From Comamonadaceae bacterium (GTDB taxonomy: Bacteria; Pseudomonadota; Gammaproteobacteria; Burkholderiales; Burkholderiaceae_C), in contig JAIYBB010000012.1 in assembly GCA_027488735.1 (NCBI GenBank), forward strand, positions 1 through 64,000: a stretch of 64,000 nt of DNA, written 5' to 3'. Positions 9,011 through 18,878 of the stretch are shown piece after piece. The notes beneath the pieces were generated by a model. That model was not told the DNA's origin and did no database searches. It was given only the letters and a program-made list of their open reading frames with translations. Positions within the stretch are counted from its first letter, which is position 1, and the number at the start of each line of letters is the position of its first letter. The position numbers and the translations under genes were made by a program.

Positions 9011-10699
9011 ATGAAAACACCCTCGCCGGCCATCATCTCAAACCTTGCTGTGCGACGCATGCCAAGGTATTGGTTGGTATTGCTGTGTGTTGTTTACGTG
9101 TTCATAGGATCATTTGATCGAGGTCCCTGGAAAAGCATGGACTTGACATCGCTCGGCTACATGCTCAGTTTGGTCAAGGGTGAAAGTGATATTTTGCATT
9201 TGCAATTGGCAGGCATAGCCCCAGAATTGGACGCATTGCTTCCCTACTGGGTGGGCATGCTTGCTATTAAAACATTGAGTGGATTACCCGCCGATTTAGC
9301 AGCACGCCTGACCTTTTCAATGCTGAGTTTATTGGGCATGTTTTGTTTATGGCAGGGTATTTATTTCTTGGCCAGAAATCCACACGCACAACCTGTTGTT
9401 TTTGCATTTGGCGGGGAGGCCAACCCAAAGGATTATGCAAGAGCAATCGCAGATGGCGGATTGCTCGCTTATGTCGCTTGTTTGGGATTGGCCCTGCCTA
9501 GCCATGAAATCACTCCCATGGCCTTTCAACTGCAATTGGTTTGTATTTTGTTTGCAGGTGCTGCCTGTATGCATTTTTATCCGGGTAAAGGTTTGGCTGG
9601 CATATGTGTAAGCACGCTATTGCTGACACTCAGCGGTGCCCCAACTTTGGCAACCCTGCTCCTAGCTGGCGTTTGTTTGATGTGGCAACGAAACCCCCAA
9701 GCCAATAAATGGCAAATCTTGACCTTGATCGGCACCCTGATCGGTATCGTTTGCATCAATTTTTATTTCGATCTTTGGAAATGGCGTGTCGTTGATTTCC
9801 TTCAATTCAATGCGAAATTTAAAGAAAATATTGAACTCTTGCTCTGGTTCTTATGGCCCGCTTGGCCTCTGGCAGCTTGGACATTATGGAAATGGCGAGG
9901 CCACTGGCGTCATCAAGTCTGGACCCAGCACCTCACACTGCCTGTTTTTTTATTTGTTGTAACTTTACTTGCAAGTGTGTTGACCTCCAATGCCGACAGA
10001 ACCCTGCTACTTGTTTTGCCCAGCATTGCTGCACTGGCGGCTTTTTCATTGCCCACACTCAGACGCTCGGTAGCGGCCCTGGTGGATTGGTTTACTTTGA
10101 TTTTTTTTACCACTTGCGCAATAGCAATTTGGGGGGTGTGGCTGTCTCTAGAAACTGGCATTCCAGCACAGCCAGCCAGCAATGTTTATAGGCTTGTGCC
10201 CGGTTATGTTTACGAATTCAACCTACTTGCATTGATTATTGCGATCGCTGTTAGTTTAATTTGGCTCAAAATCATCACGTGGCGTGTTGGACGTCACCCT
10301 TCAGCCATTTGGAAGAGTCTGGTGCTGCCCGCTACCGGAGTTGTGCTTTGCTGGGTTCTTTTGATGACCCTTTGGCTACCCTTTTTAGACCATGCTATGA
10401 ACTACAAAGCATGGACCTTGCAATTGAAACAAGTTATTGGTGACGAGAAATGTGTGGCATTTTCTAAATTGGATCGCCACCAAATTGCTGGATTTTCATT
10501 TCACGGCAACATCACTTTCGAACCCCTGCGAAATGACATCCAATGCAAATGGTTGCTTAACAAACCCCAGTCATATGATTCAAGTATTTTGACAATTGCC
10601 TCGGACAAGTGGCATTTCATTAAAACTATTCAACGTCCCGGCGATAAAAACGACACCGTACAAATCTATCAACGCATCGAATCATTCCAGCATGACTGA
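9011..10699 (+). CDS. Polytopic membrane protein, possible GT-C fold glycosyltransferase
   Basis: A 562-residue integral membrane protein with roughly 11-13 hydrophobic helices and a soluble C-terminal tail of about 90 residues. The first periplasmic loop carries an acidic motif (FDRGPWKSMDLTS) just after helix 1. This is the position where ArnT/PMT-like GT-C glycosyltransferases place their catalytic acid. That comparison is the only functional clue, so the call is an inference. The last 8 bases overlap the start of the MATE gene, implying translational coupling. There is no sign of decay. Confidence 0.5.
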   Translation: MKTPSPAIISNLAVRRMPRYWLVLLCVVYVFIGSFDRGPWKSMDLTSLGYMLSLVKGESDILHLQLAGIAPELDALLPYWVGMLAIKTLSGLPADLAARLTFSMLSLLGMFCLWQGIYFLARNPHAQPVVFAFGGEANPKDYARAIADGGLLAYVACLGLALPSHEITPMAFQLQLVCILFAGAACMHFYPGKGLAGICVSTLLLTLSGAPTLATLLLAGVCLMWQRNPQANKWQILTLIGTLIGIVCINFYFDLWKWRVVDFLQFNAKFKENIELLLWFLWPAWPLAAWTLWKWRGHWRHQVWTQHLTLPVFLFVVTLLASVLTSNADRTLLLVLPSIAALAAFSLPTLRRSVAALVDWFTLIFFTTCAIAIWGVWLSLETGIPAQPASNVYRLVPGYVYEFNLLALIIAIAVSLIWLKIITWRVGRHPSAIWKSLVLPATGVVLCWVLLMTLWLPFLDHAMNYKAWTLQLKQVIGDEKCVAFSKLDRHQIAGFSFHGNITFEPLRNDIQCKWLLNKPQSYDSSILTIASDKWHFIKTIQRPGDKNDTVQIYQRIESFQHD

Positions 10700-12035
10700 A
10701 AGAAAAACCATACTTAAACATGCGGGAACTGTCCTGGTGGGTCAACTCGCAGTTGTTGCATTTGGGGTCACAGACACCATCATCGCTGGCCGATATGATC
10801 CTCAAGCACTTGCTGTGTTATCTATCAGTTCAGCCATTTATGTGACTGTTTACGTGACTCTGATCGGCGTTATACAAGCATTGCTGCCTATGTTCGCCGA
10901 ACTCTATGGTGGCAAGAAATTTTCTGCTGTTGGCGAACTGCTCAGGCAGTCTCTCTATGTTTGGGCGATATTGTCAGTGGTGGGCGGTTTGGTATTGCTA
11001 TCGCCGTATTTTTTAATGCAGTCAACTCAGGTGCCAGTCTCTGTTCAGGCAGATGCGCAGTCCTATTTGGGTATCTTGGCGGCAGCTTTGCCAGCTGCAT
11101 TATTTTTCAGACTCTACAGCTCATTGAATCAAAGCATAGGCAAACCCAGACTCGTTACTTGGATTCAAATAGCTGCCTTGCTTTGCAAAATTCCTTTGTC
11201 GATTGTGCTTACCTTTGGTACCAATGACACCAATGGCATGGGCATTGCCGGATGTGCCTTGGCCACCGTCATCGTAAGTTATGTCATGTGCATGATCGCT
11301 TTGACTCTTCTTTGGAAAAGCGATATCTACGAGAAATTTGAAATCTGGAAACCCATGGCTAAGCCTGATACCGAAAAAATCAAACAGATGGCCAAGTTAG
11401 GTATTCCCAATGGTTTGAGTGTTTTGGTTGAAGTGAGCTCTTTCACTCTGATGGCCTTATTTATTGCCAGGCAAGGAACTATGGCCACAGCCAGTCACCA
11501 AATTGCAGCCAATATGACTGCACTGCTCTACATGATCCCATTGTCCTTCTCAATTGCCATCAGTGCTCGACTGAGTTATTGGATTGGCGCGGCAAATTAT
11601 CAAAATATGCGCTCAGTGCTGGTCATCGGTTTTCAATTGATTGCAGTTGAGGCGCTATTGATGGCATGCCTTCTCTTTACCTTTTCTGAAGAGATTGCGA
11701 TGGTCTATGCAAAAGATGATCAAGTTGCAAAAATTTCTGCCCAATTGCTTTTTTTGGTCGGTTTTTACCACATAGGAGATGCACTGCAAACTTTGTGCTT
11801 TTTTGTATTGCGAAGTTTCAAAGTTACTTTTTTACCGATGCTGGTTTATGCGTCTATGCTTTGGGGAGTAGGGTTGAGCGGTGGTTATCTGCTGGCGTAT
11901 GAAGGCATTGGTAGCTTCAGCGCAACCCAATCGCCTGCAGCGTTTTGGCAAATGAGTGTGGTGGCTCTGGGATTGGTATGTGCAGGATTGTTTCTATTGA
12001 TTGCGCGTGTTTTAAGAGATCCTAAATACCGTTGA
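10692..12035 (+). CDS. MATE family efflux transporter
   Basis: A 447-residue multidrug and toxin extrusion family antiporter with about 12 helices in two homologous halves. It begins TERKTILKHAGTVLVGQ, and the family-typical APALYFRLYSSL-like region appears as PAALFFRLYSSLNQ. Such proteins export cationic drugs or metabolites in exchange for H+ or Na+. I chose the ATG at 10692, which overlaps the upstream stop by 8 bases, over a start 96 bases earlier that would lie inside the upstream gene. The 3' end overlaps phoR tail to tail by 14 bases. Confidence 0.9.
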   Translation: MTERKTILKHAGTVLVGQLAVVAFGVTDTIIAGRYDPQALAVLSISSAIYVTVYVTLIGVIQALLPMFAELYGGKKFSAVGELLRQSLYVWAILSVVGGLVLLSPYFLMQSTQVPVSVQADAQSYLGILAAALPAALFFRLYSSLNQSIGKPRLVTWIQIAALLCKIPLSIVLTFGTNDTNGMGIAGCALATVIVSYVMCMIALTLLWKSDIYEKFEIWKPMAKPDTEKIKQMAKLGIPNGLSVLVEVSSFTLMALFIARQGTMATASHQIAANMTALLYMIPLSFSIAISARLSYWIGAANYQNMRSVLVIGFQLIAVEALLMACLLFTFSEEIAMVYAKDDQVAKISAQLLFLVGFYHIGDALQTLCFFVLRSFKVTFLPMLVYASMLWGVGLSGGYLLAYEGIGSFSATQSPAAFWQMSVVALGLVCAGLFLLIARVLRDPKYR

Positions 12036-13401
12036 CAGACTCGACATGGGCTTGCTTATTCACCGCGCGCAATCTGTGCATTGGGAACAGCAATGAAAAT
12101 TTTGAGCCCACATTGATTTTGCTTTCTATCTCCATCACGCCTTCGTGTCGTTGAATCACATGCTTCACAATGGCTAAGCCCAAACCCGTTCCTCCTGTGT
12201 CCCTTGAACGACTGCGGTCGATCCTGTAGAAACGCTCGGACAGTCGGGCAAAGTGTTCTGGCGCAATACCCGGACCAGAATCAGTGACACTGAAGACACC
12301 GCCCAGATCAGTTGTTTTCCAATGCACAGTGATAGTGCCGCCAGCCGGCGTATAGCGAATTGCGTTACTGATTAAATTTGAAAAGGCACTCATCAACTCA
12401 GAAGCTGAACCAGAAATTTCCATTCCAGCATCATGATCAGTCAACTGAAAGTCTATGCGCTGACGGTCATTCATCAAAGGATGTAATTTGACAGACAAAC
12501 CCACAGCCTCCTCCTCGATTTGTTCGAGGATTTTCTTGATGGAGACCCATGCATGCTGACCAGGCAAATGTCTTCCTTCAATTCTGGACAGAACAAGCAA
12601 ATCATCGACGAGTGATTTCAATCTAAATGCCTGATTAGCCATCAAGGTTAAGTATTTTTCTTGTTCTTCTTTTGATAAAGGCAGTGTTTGCAATGTTTCT
12701 ATAAAACCAGCAAGCACCGTCAGTGGCGTGCGAATTTCATGCGAAACATTGGCTACAAAATCTCTACGCATGGTTTCAGATTGCTCAATCAAAGTGACAT
12801 CACGAGACAATAAAAGCATTCTTCCGTCACCATATGGGAAGAGTTGAACACCGACTTTGTGAGGACTGTCGATACGATGGTCTCTGCCTTCGATAATGAC
12901 CTCATGATCAAATGATTTTGAATTGACATAGTTACTGAAAATTGGATTTCGCAACATGTTTCCAATCAGTTGCTGCAAATCAAGCTTGGGGTCTAAGCCC
13001 AGATGTTCAGAAGCAGTCTGGTTGCTCCATTGAATTCGGGTTTCGCTGTCCAAAATAATCACACCATGTGGTGAGGCTTGAATTGCCGCCAAAAATTGGC
13101 GCAAACTCTCTTCACTGACGAGTCTTTGTGATTCTTTATTCTTGACCAATCGGATAATCCGGTCTGCGGCGCTTTCCCAAAATGCGCTGTGCTCTTTATT
13201 GCTGTCTAAGACAGGTTTCTGTAGCCACTTTAAAAAATTTTCTGCTTGCCAACTTGAAATGAGGTGAGCGCAAGACAAGCTCACCAGCATTCCCACATAC
13301 ATAAACTCAAAGTAATGCTGTGAATTGGGGGAGATAAGAAAACCTAGCGCTGCCCCGATGGACAACCAAAACACCAGAAGAAAAATTCTGCCCAGCATCA
13401 A
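12022..13401 (-). CDS. phoR: Phosphate regulon sensor histidine kinase PhoR
   Basis: A 459-residue membrane kinase that senses the PstSCAB/PhoU state and phosphorylates PhoB. It has two N-terminal membrane helices (about 5-45) and a PAS domain at about 105-210 (SPHGVIILDSETRIQWSN). The H-box VSHEIRTPL (His about 220) is followed by the N-box NAIRYTP, DSGPGI and GGTGLGL of the ATPase domain. It is the last gene of the pst-pho operon, 21 bases after phoB, and converges with the MATE gene. Confidence 0.96.
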   Translation of the reverse strand: MMLGRIFLLVFWLSIGAALGFLISPNSQHYFEFMYVGMLVSLSCAHLISSWQAENFLKWLQKPVLDSNKEHSAFWESAADRIIRLVKNKESQRLVSEESLRQFLAAIQASPHGVIILDSETRIQWSNQTASEHLGLDPKLDLQQLIGNMLRNPIFSNYVNSKSFDHEVIIEGRDHRIDSPHKVGVQLFPYGDGRMLLLSRDVTLIEQSETMRRDFVANVSHEIRTPLTVLAGFIETLQTLPLSKEEQEKYLTLMANQAFRLKSLVDDLLVLSRIEGRHLPGQHAWVSIKKILEQIEEEAVGLSVKLHPLMNDRQRIDFQLTDHDAGMEISGSASELMSAFSNLISNAIRYTPAGGTITVHWKTTDLGGVFSVTDSGPGIAPEHFARLSERFYRIDRSRSRDTGGTGLGLAIVKHVIQRHEGVMEIESKINVGSKFSLLFPMHRLRAVNKQAHVESVNGI

Positions 13402-13422
13402 AATATCACTGAATACGCATCA

Positions 13423-14112
13423 TCAGGATTGGTTATTGAAACGATAGCCAACACCTCTAACAGTTTCAATCATTGCACCAGCCTCACCCAGGGCTTCGCG
13501 CAGTCGTTTCACATGAACGTCAACCGTACGTTCTTCGATGAAAACATGGTCTCCCCAAACCTTATCCAGCAATTGAGAACGGGAATGAACCCTCTCTGTG
13601 TGGTGCATCAAGAAATTGAGTAATTTAAATTCCGTAGGGCCCATTTTGAGGGGCTCGCCCGCAAACGTGACTCGGTGTGTCGCGCCATCCAGTTGCAGTT
13701 GTCCGATCGTGACAGCATCTTCGGCTTGCTGAGGTGCACGCCGACGCAAAACTGATCTAATCCTTGCCATCAGTTCTTGCGTAGAAAAAGGCTTGGTGAT
13801 GTAATCATCCGCACCTGCATCCAAGCCAGAAATCTTATCCGCTTCTTCGCTTTTGGCAGTCAAAAATAAAATGGGTATTGATTTGGTTCTGGAGTCATTT
13901 CGCCATTTTCTTGCCCAGTAAACACCGCTTTGACCAGGCAACATCCAGTCCAGCAAAATCACATCTGGCAAGACTTCATCAATGGCCTTTTGTGCCTTTT
14001 CACCATCATCAACCCAAGTGGGCGACAAACCATTGTGGCGAAGATTTACAGTGATCAGTTCTGCAATCGAAGGCTCATCCTCAACAATCAAAACTTTTGG
14101 AAGATGTCTCAT
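13423..14112 (-). CDS. phoB: Phosphate regulon response regulator PhoB
   Basis: A 229-residue OmpR/PhoB-class regulator. The receiver domain has the acidic pair VEDE, the phospho-acceptor aspartate in VILLDWMLPG (about 55) and the K in TKPF. The C-terminal winged helix ends RTVDVHVKRLREAL...VRGVGYRF. It activates promoters with Pho boxes, probably including the one upstream of pstS in this window. It sits between phoU and phoR, 5 bases after phoU. Confidence 0.97.
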   Translation of the reverse strand: MRHLPKVLIVEDEPSIAELITVNLRHNGLSPTWVDDGEKAQKAIDEVLPDVILLDWMLPGQSGVYWARKWRNDSRTKSIPILFLTAKSEEADKISGLDAGADDYITKPFSTQELMARIRSVLRRRAPQQAEDAVTIGQLQLDGATHRVTFAGEPLKMGPTEFKLLNFLMHHTERVHSRSQLLDKVWGDHVFIEERTVDVHVKRLREALGEAGAMIETVRGVGYRFNNQS

Positions 14113-14117
14113 TGTTT

Positions 14118-14819
14118 CTATTGCAAAGTAGACTCTATATGCTCCATAGACGTGTGACGAACGTCTTCGCCCTTCACGATATAGATGATTAATTCAGCAA
14201 TATTTTTTGCATGGTCCCCGATCCGCTCAAGCGCTTTGGCGACGAAGAGTAAATCCAAGCTTGAACTGATGGTCCGTGGGTCTTCCATCATGTAGGTGAT
14301 CAATTTGCGGACAAAACCATCAAATTCTTTGTCGATCAAATCATCTTCTTTCAAGATGGCAAGCGCAGTGGAAGTGTCAAGTCGAGCAAATGCATCCAGC
14401 GCTTTTCTCAACAAACTGCTTGCCATTTCAGTGGTCAATCGCAATTCTGAAGAAGGCAATGATCTGAACCCACCATTACTGATCATAGACTTGACCATCC
14501 GAGCAATTTTGTTGGCTTCGTCACCCGCTCTTTCAAGATTGGCCGTGGCTTTAGAAATGGCCATCAGCAATCGCAGATCTTTGGCTGTTGGCTGACGCCT
14601 TGCAATGATTGTTGACAACTCGCGATCAATTTCAATTTCCATTGAATTGACTTGGTTCTCTGTATTGATTACTTGATCGGCAACCTCTTCAACAAACAAA
14701 GACAGAGCATAGACTGCTTGCTGAATCTGTGATTCAACCAACCCACCCATTTCCATCAGGCGGGAAGAAACAGTGTTGAGTTCGTGGTCAAACTGCGAAG
14801 ATAAATGTTTATCAGGCAT
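14118..14819 (-). CDS. phoU: Phosphate transport system regulator PhoU
   Basis: A 233-residue all-helical protein with two PhoU repeats (about residues 10-110 and 120-215). Conserved E/D clusters include RAGDEANKIA and RIGDHAKNIAE, which bind metal clusters. PhoU couples PstB to PhoR and damps the regulon when phosphate is ample. It follows pstB by 23 bases in the same operon. Length is typical. Confidence 0.96.
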   Translation of the reverse strand: MPDKHLSSQFDHELNTVSSRLMEMGGLVESQIQQAVYALSLFVEEVADQVINTENQVNSMEIEIDRELSTIIARRQPTAKDLRLLMAISKATANLERAGDEANKIARMVKSMISNGGFRSLPSSELRLTTEMASSLLRKALDAFARLDTSTALAILKEDDLIDKEFDGFVRKLITYMMEDPRTISSSLDLLFVAKALERIGDHAKNIAELIIYIVKGEDVRHTSMEHIESTLQ

Positions 14820-14842
14820 GGTATTCCTTTGATTCGATCGGA

Positions 14843-15622
14843 TCAGCCAAAACGGCCAGTGATGTAGTCTTCAGTTTCTTTGCGATGAGGCTTTAAAAAA
14901 ATCTGATCTGTTGCACCAAATTCGATCAAGCTGCCAAGATACATGTATGCAGTGAAATCTGACACTCGGGCTGCTTGTTGCATATTGTGGGTAACAATGG
15001 CAACAGTGTAGTCCTGCTTGAGTTCAGTGATTAGCTCTTCGACTTTAGCGGTTGAAATAGGGTCTAAAGCGGAGGTGGGCTCATCGAGCAAAATCACTTT
15101 GGGCTTTACCGCCACTGAACGAGCGATACACAAACGTTGTTGTTGTCCGCCAGACAAGGAAAGTCCGCTGACATTGAGCTTGTCTTTGACTTCATTCCAA
15201 ATGGCACCTTTGGTCAAAGCCCATTCAACACGGTCGTCCATTTCAGAGCGACTTAATTTTTCATACAGCCTGATGCCAAAAGCAATATTGTCGTAAATAG
15301 ACATTGGAAAAGGCGTTGGCTTTTGGAAAACCATGCCCACCTGTGCACGCAACAAATTAAGGTCTTGGTTTTTATCAAGAATATTTGAACCGTACAGTCG
15401 TATTTCACCTTCAGCACGTTGGCCAGGGTAAAGGCTGTACATGCGGTTCAAGGTACGCAACAAGGTTGATTTACCGCAACCAGAAGGACCAATAAAGGCA
15501 GTGACTTTGTGTTCGGCAATATCAAGATTCACGTCTTTGAGACCTTGAAACTTGTCATAGAAAAAATTGAGATTTCGAATTTCAATCGAATTGTTCAGGG
15601 CTGATGGAGAGTCAATCGACAT
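14843..15622 (-). CDS. pstB: Phosphate ABC transporter ATP-binding protein PstB
   Basis: A 259-residue ATPase of the high-affinity phosphate importer. Walker [10 protein letters not shown], signature LSGGQQQR and Walker [13 protein letters not shown] are intact, and the protein ends [11 protein letters not shown] as PstB proteins do. I chose the ATG at 15620-15622 ([11 protein letters not shown]), which gives the family length and lies 17 bases from the pstA stop. A reading 40 codons longer would overlap pstA. Confidence 0.96.
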   Translation of the reverse strand: MSIDSPSALNNSIEIRNLNFFYDKFQGLKDVNLDIAEHKVTAFIGPSGCGKSTLLRTLNRMYSLYPGQRAEGEIRLYGSNILDKNQDLNLLRAQVGMVFQKPTPFPMSIYDNIAFGIRLYEKLSRSEMDDRVEWALTKGAIWNEVKDKLNVSGLSLSGGQQQRLCIARSVAVKPKVILLDEPTSALDPISTAKVEELITELKQDYTVAIVTHNMQQAARVSDFTAYMYLGSLIEFGATDQIFLKPHRKETEDYITGRFG

Positions 15623-15639
15623 ATGAGAACCTTTTAAAT

Positions 15640-16491
15640 TCAAACTTTTACTTTTTCGCGAAACATGACCCGGGCGATGATGTTCAAAAACAGCACAGCC
15701 AACGTGATGATCAGTGCACCACCCCAAGCCAGGTGAATCCAATTTTCATACGGGCTCATGGCGAACTGAAAAATCACCACGGGAAGATTCGCCATGGGTG
15801 CAGACATGTTGGTGCTGAAGAATTGATTGTTGAGTGCGGTAAAAAGCAGTGGCGCGGTCTCACCACTGATGCGTGCAATTGCCAAAAGAATTCCCGTCAT
15901 CACACCACTCTTGGCAGCCCTTAAGGTAACCATGACGGAAACTTTCCAGCGAGGTGCGCCAAGTGCAAATGCTGCTTCTCTCAAACTACCTGGAACTAGG
16001 CGCAAAATATTTTCAGTGGTCCGCATGACAACAGGTATGGCAATCAATGACAAGGCCATGCTTCCGGCATACCCTGAGAAATTCCCCACTGTTGCAACTG
16101 CCACGGCATAAACGAACAGACCAAGCACAATGGAAGGTGCCGACAACATGATGTCAGTGACGAAGCGAGTTAATTCAGCTGTTTTACTGCTGTCGCCGTA
16201 TTCAGTCAGGTAGATGCCCGCCAAAATACCTACCGGGGTAGATACCAAGACCGACAAACTCACAATCATCAAACTACCAACGATGGCATTGCGTAATCCG
16301 CCACCTTCAGAGCCCGGTGCAGGAGTGTCTTTGGTAAACAGTGATAACTGGAGTGCATCAAATCCGTTCGACAACAGAACAAATAAAATCCATACCAACG
16401 CAACCAAACCAACTGTCATGGCAAGCATTGATAACGTCAAACCTACAATGTTCGACCGCTTGCGACTCAGGTATAGATCAGATGAGTTCAT
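15640..16491 (-). CDS. pstA: Phosphate ABC transporter permease PstA
   Basis: A 283-residue inner-membrane permease with six predicted helices. The EAA loop reads [22 protein letters not shown], contacting PstB. It pairs with PstC to form the phosphate channel. It lies 49 bases after pstC in the same operon, and its length is normal. Confidence 0.95.
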   Translation of the reverse strand: MNSSDLYLSRKRSNIVGLTLSMLAMTVGLVALVWILFVLLSNGFDALQLSLFTKDTPAPGSEGGGLRNAIVGSLMIVSLSVLVSTPVGILAGIYLTEYGDSSKTAELTRFVTDIMLSAPSIVLGLFVYAVAVATVGNFSGYAGSMALSLIAIPVVMRTTENILRLVPGSLREAAFALGAPRWKVSVMVTLRAAKSGVMTGILLAIARISGETAPLLFTALNNQFFSTNMSAPMANLPVVIFQFAMSPYENWIHLAWGGALIITLAVLFLNIIARVMFREKVKV

Positions 16492-16540
16492 GAGTTTGAT
16501 GTTTTAAGAAAAAAGAGATTGAAGTCTGAGGTCACAACCG

Positions 16541-17566
16541 TCAAAAGCCTTTGGCTTTTTCGGCACGGTTGATCATCCACTTGGCAATGAACAAAACCAC
16601 AAAAGTGATACAGAACAAAAGAAAGCCCAAAGCAAATAAAGTATTGAAATGCAAACCGCCAGCTTCTCCAAACTCGTTGGCCAAGACCGAGGCAATGGAC
16701 GTCCCAGGAGAAAAAAGAGAGGTGGGCAGTCGGTTGGCATTGCCGATGACAAAAGTGACCGCCATCGTTTCGCCCAATGCACGGCCCAATCCGAGCATGA
16801 TTCCGCCAATCACGCCTTTTTGCGTGTACGGCAAAACTACTTTTCTCACAACTTCCCAAGTCGTGCATCCGAGACCATAAGCTGACTCACGCAATATAGG
16901 TGGCGTTATTTCAAACACATCGCGCATGACGGCTGCAACAAAAGGCAAAACCATGAATGCCAAAATAATGCCAGCAGCCAAAATTCCCAAACCGGTAATA
17001 GCCCCACCAAACAACCAACCTACCAAAGGTAAACCACCCAAAACCGACTGAAGCGGGACTTGCAAAAAATCTGCATAGATAGGCGCAAAAACAAACAGGC
17101 CGAACATTCCATAAATGATTGAAGGAATGGCTGCCAATAATTCAATGGCAGTTCCAAGTGGTCTGCGTAACCAAAGAGGGCAAGTTTCCGTTAGGAATAA
17201 TGCGATGCCAAAAGCCAAGGGGATCGAGATCAGCATGGCAATGCCAGCACTCAATACTGTTCCCACAATGGAGATTGCAGCGCCGAATTCTTCGTTGACG
17301 ATGTCCCATTCAACGTACCATAAAAAATGCAAGCCGAACTTTGTGAATGTCGGTAATGCATTGTAAAAAAGAGAAATAATAATTCCGGCAAGTGCAAATA
17401 AAACAAGCAAAGAAAAAGATTGCGTTAGCCGATGAAAAACTAAATCTTGTAAGTGCAATTTGCCAGCTATCGATTTCCTTCGAGCAACAAGCAACTCGCT
17501 AACCTGGGATTCAGCGGTATCGTTAGGTGTTGAGTGGGGTAATGTCATGGTTCTATCATTCATCAT
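16541..17566 (-). CDS. pstC: Phosphate ABC transporter permease PstC
   Basis: A 341-residue permease partner of PstA. It has a longer cytoplasmic N-terminus (about 50 residues), six helices, and an EAA loop reading ESAYGLGCTTWEVVRKVVLP. It is separated from pstS by 102 bases containing an 11-bp hairpin, which may reduce expression of the membrane genes relative to the binding protein. Confidence 0.95.
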   Translation of the reverse strand: MMNDRTMTLPHSTPNDTAESQVSELLVARRKSIAGKLHLQDLVFHRLTQSFSLLVLFALAGIIISLFYNALPTFTKFGLHFLWYVEWDIVNEEFGAAISIVGTVLSAGIAMLISIPLAFGIALFLTETCPLWLRRPLGTAIELLAAIPSIIYGMFGLFVFAPIYADFLQVPLQSVLGGLPLVGWLFGGAITGLGILAAGIILAFMVLPFVAAVMRDVFEITPPILRESAYGLGCTTWEVVRKVVLPYTQKGVIGGIMLGLGRALGETMAVTFVIGNANRLPTSLFSPGTSIASVLANEFGEAGGLHFNTLFALGFLLFCITFVVLFIAKWMINRAEKAKGF

Positions 17567-17606
17567 AGCTGCCCAAACTTACGCAAAAAGCCGGTAAAGA
17601 AGTCGG

Positions 17607-17641
17607 TTGCCATCTGTATCTTGTGAGGACACAGATGGCAA
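17607..17641 (-). other. Intercistronic hairpin between pstS and pstC
   Basis: A perfect 11-bp inverted repeat TTGCCATCTGT/ACAGATGGCAA with a 13-base loop lies 27 bases after the pstS stop. No T tract follows, so it looks like an mRNA-stabilising or attenuating hairpin rather than a full terminator. Confidence 0.65.
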
Positions 17642-17668
17642 GAATCAGCGATCAAATTACTCTAAAAA

Positions 17669-18688
17669 TTATTTCTGGATTTGAGACCACACACGTTCGC
17701 GGATTTGTTTGGTCAAAGCGTCTGGCAACGGAACATACTCAAGTTCCAAAGCCATTTTCTTTCCGTTCTTGAATGACCAATCGAAAAATTTCAAAACTTC
17801 AGCGGACTGTGCTTTGTCTGTAGGTGATTTGTACATCAGGATGAAAGATGCAGTAGTCACTGGATATGATTTAGCGCCAGGTTGATTGACGATTGACAAT
17901 CCCATGCCTGGTACGCTGAACCAATCAGCGCCAGCAGCAGCAGCTGAAAATGTCTCGTCGTCTGGCATGACGTAGTTACCGTCTTTGTTCATGAGTTGCA
18001 TGACTGCGATGTTGTTGCGTTTTGCGTATGCATACTCAACATAACCCAAACTGTTTTTGATTCGGTTCACGTTTGCAGCCACACCTTCATTGCCCTTACC
18101 GCCCACTGATGTAGGTGCTGGCCATTTGACAGCTGCACCACGACCCACGGTGTTGAGCCAATCAGGGCTCACAGAAGACAAGTAATCGGTCCAATTGAAA
18201 GTTGTGCCCGAACCATCTGCGCGATGAACGATGGTAATGGGTGCATCAGGCAATTTTTTGCCGGGGTTGAGCTCAACAATTTTGGGGTCATTCCACTTGC
18301 TGATTTTTCCCATGAACATGTCGGCCAACACGGGACCTGTGACTCTTAGATCGCCCTTGCGCAAGCCATCAACGTTGAAAACCGGAACAGTGCCGCCGAT
18401 AATGGCAGGAAATTGAACCATGCCTTCTTTGTCCAACTCAGCGCCGGTCAAAGGAGCATCCGTCGCACCAAATGCAACGGTCTTGGCTTTGATTTGGCGA
18501 ATACCGCCAGAAGAGCCAATGGATTGGTAATTCAAACCAATATCCGTTTGAACTTTGTAAGCCTCAGCCCATTTTGCATAGATGGGGAATGGAAATGTAG
18601 CGCCAGCACCAGTGATGTCAGCGGCAGCGGATGAAAACGACACGATCGCAGTCGCGACTGCCGTAATTACGATTCTTGAAAAATTCAC
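17669..18688 (-). CDS. pstS: Phosphate ABC transporter substrate-binding protein PstS
   Basis: The periplasmic phosphate-binding protein, 339 residues. A Sec signal peptide of about 24 residues ends near SSAAADI. The ligand-site motifs GAGATFPFP, YQSIGSSGG and RADGSGTT follow. I chose a GTG start at 18686-18688 because AAGGAG lies seven bases upstream and the signal peptide then begins directly. The longer reading adds 12 residues without a ribosome site. It is the first gene of pstSCAB-phoUBR, under a Pho-box promoter. Confidence 0.95.
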   Translation of the reverse strand: MNFSRIVITAVATAIVSFSSAAADITGAGATFPFPIYAKWAEAYKVQTDIGLNYQSIGSSGGIRQIKAKTVAFGATDAPLTGAELDKEGMVQFPAIIGGTVPVFNVDGLRKGDLRVTGPVLADMFMGKISKWNDPKIVELNPGKKLPDAPITIVHRADGSGTTFNWTDYLSSVSPDWLNTVGRGAAVKWPAPTSVGGKGNEGVAANVNRIKNSLGYVEYAYAKRNNIAVMQLMNKDGNYVMPDDETFSAAAAGADWFSVPGMGLSIVNQPGAKSYPVTTASFILMYKSPTDKAQSAEVLKFFDWSFKNGKKMALELEYVPLPDALTKQIRERVWSQIQK

Positions 18689-18739
18689 AAGCACTCCTTG
18701 AAGAAAAAATAATCTATAAAACACCCAAACTCACTAAAG

Positions 18740-18773
18740 AATGTAGGCTTTGAATATGACAATTCCATGTCAT
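18740..18773 (-). promoter_or_regulatory. Pho box and -10 element upstream of pstS
   Basis: On the minus strand two 7-base repeats ATGACAT and TTGTCAT, four bases apart, match the PhoB consensus CTGTCAT-n4-CTGTCAT in 5 and 6 of 7 positions. Ten bases further lies TACATT as a -10 element, the spacing expected when a Pho box replaces -35. The pstS start follows 51 bases after the -10. ppx begins on the other side of the same divergent gap. Confidence 0.7.
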
Positions 18774-18878
18774 TTGTCGAACTATCAACGAACGAGTTGC
18801 TGTATAGAATAATCGGTGATTTAATTCAATTACGCTTAATATATAACTAATTATGATTCTTTATTTAACTTCTACCGT

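Noticed and set aside
10596-10691. Upstream extension of the MATE protein by 32 residues
   Set aside because: It lies inside the preceding membrane-protein gene and adds no helix; the ATG at 10692 gives the normal family N-terminus.
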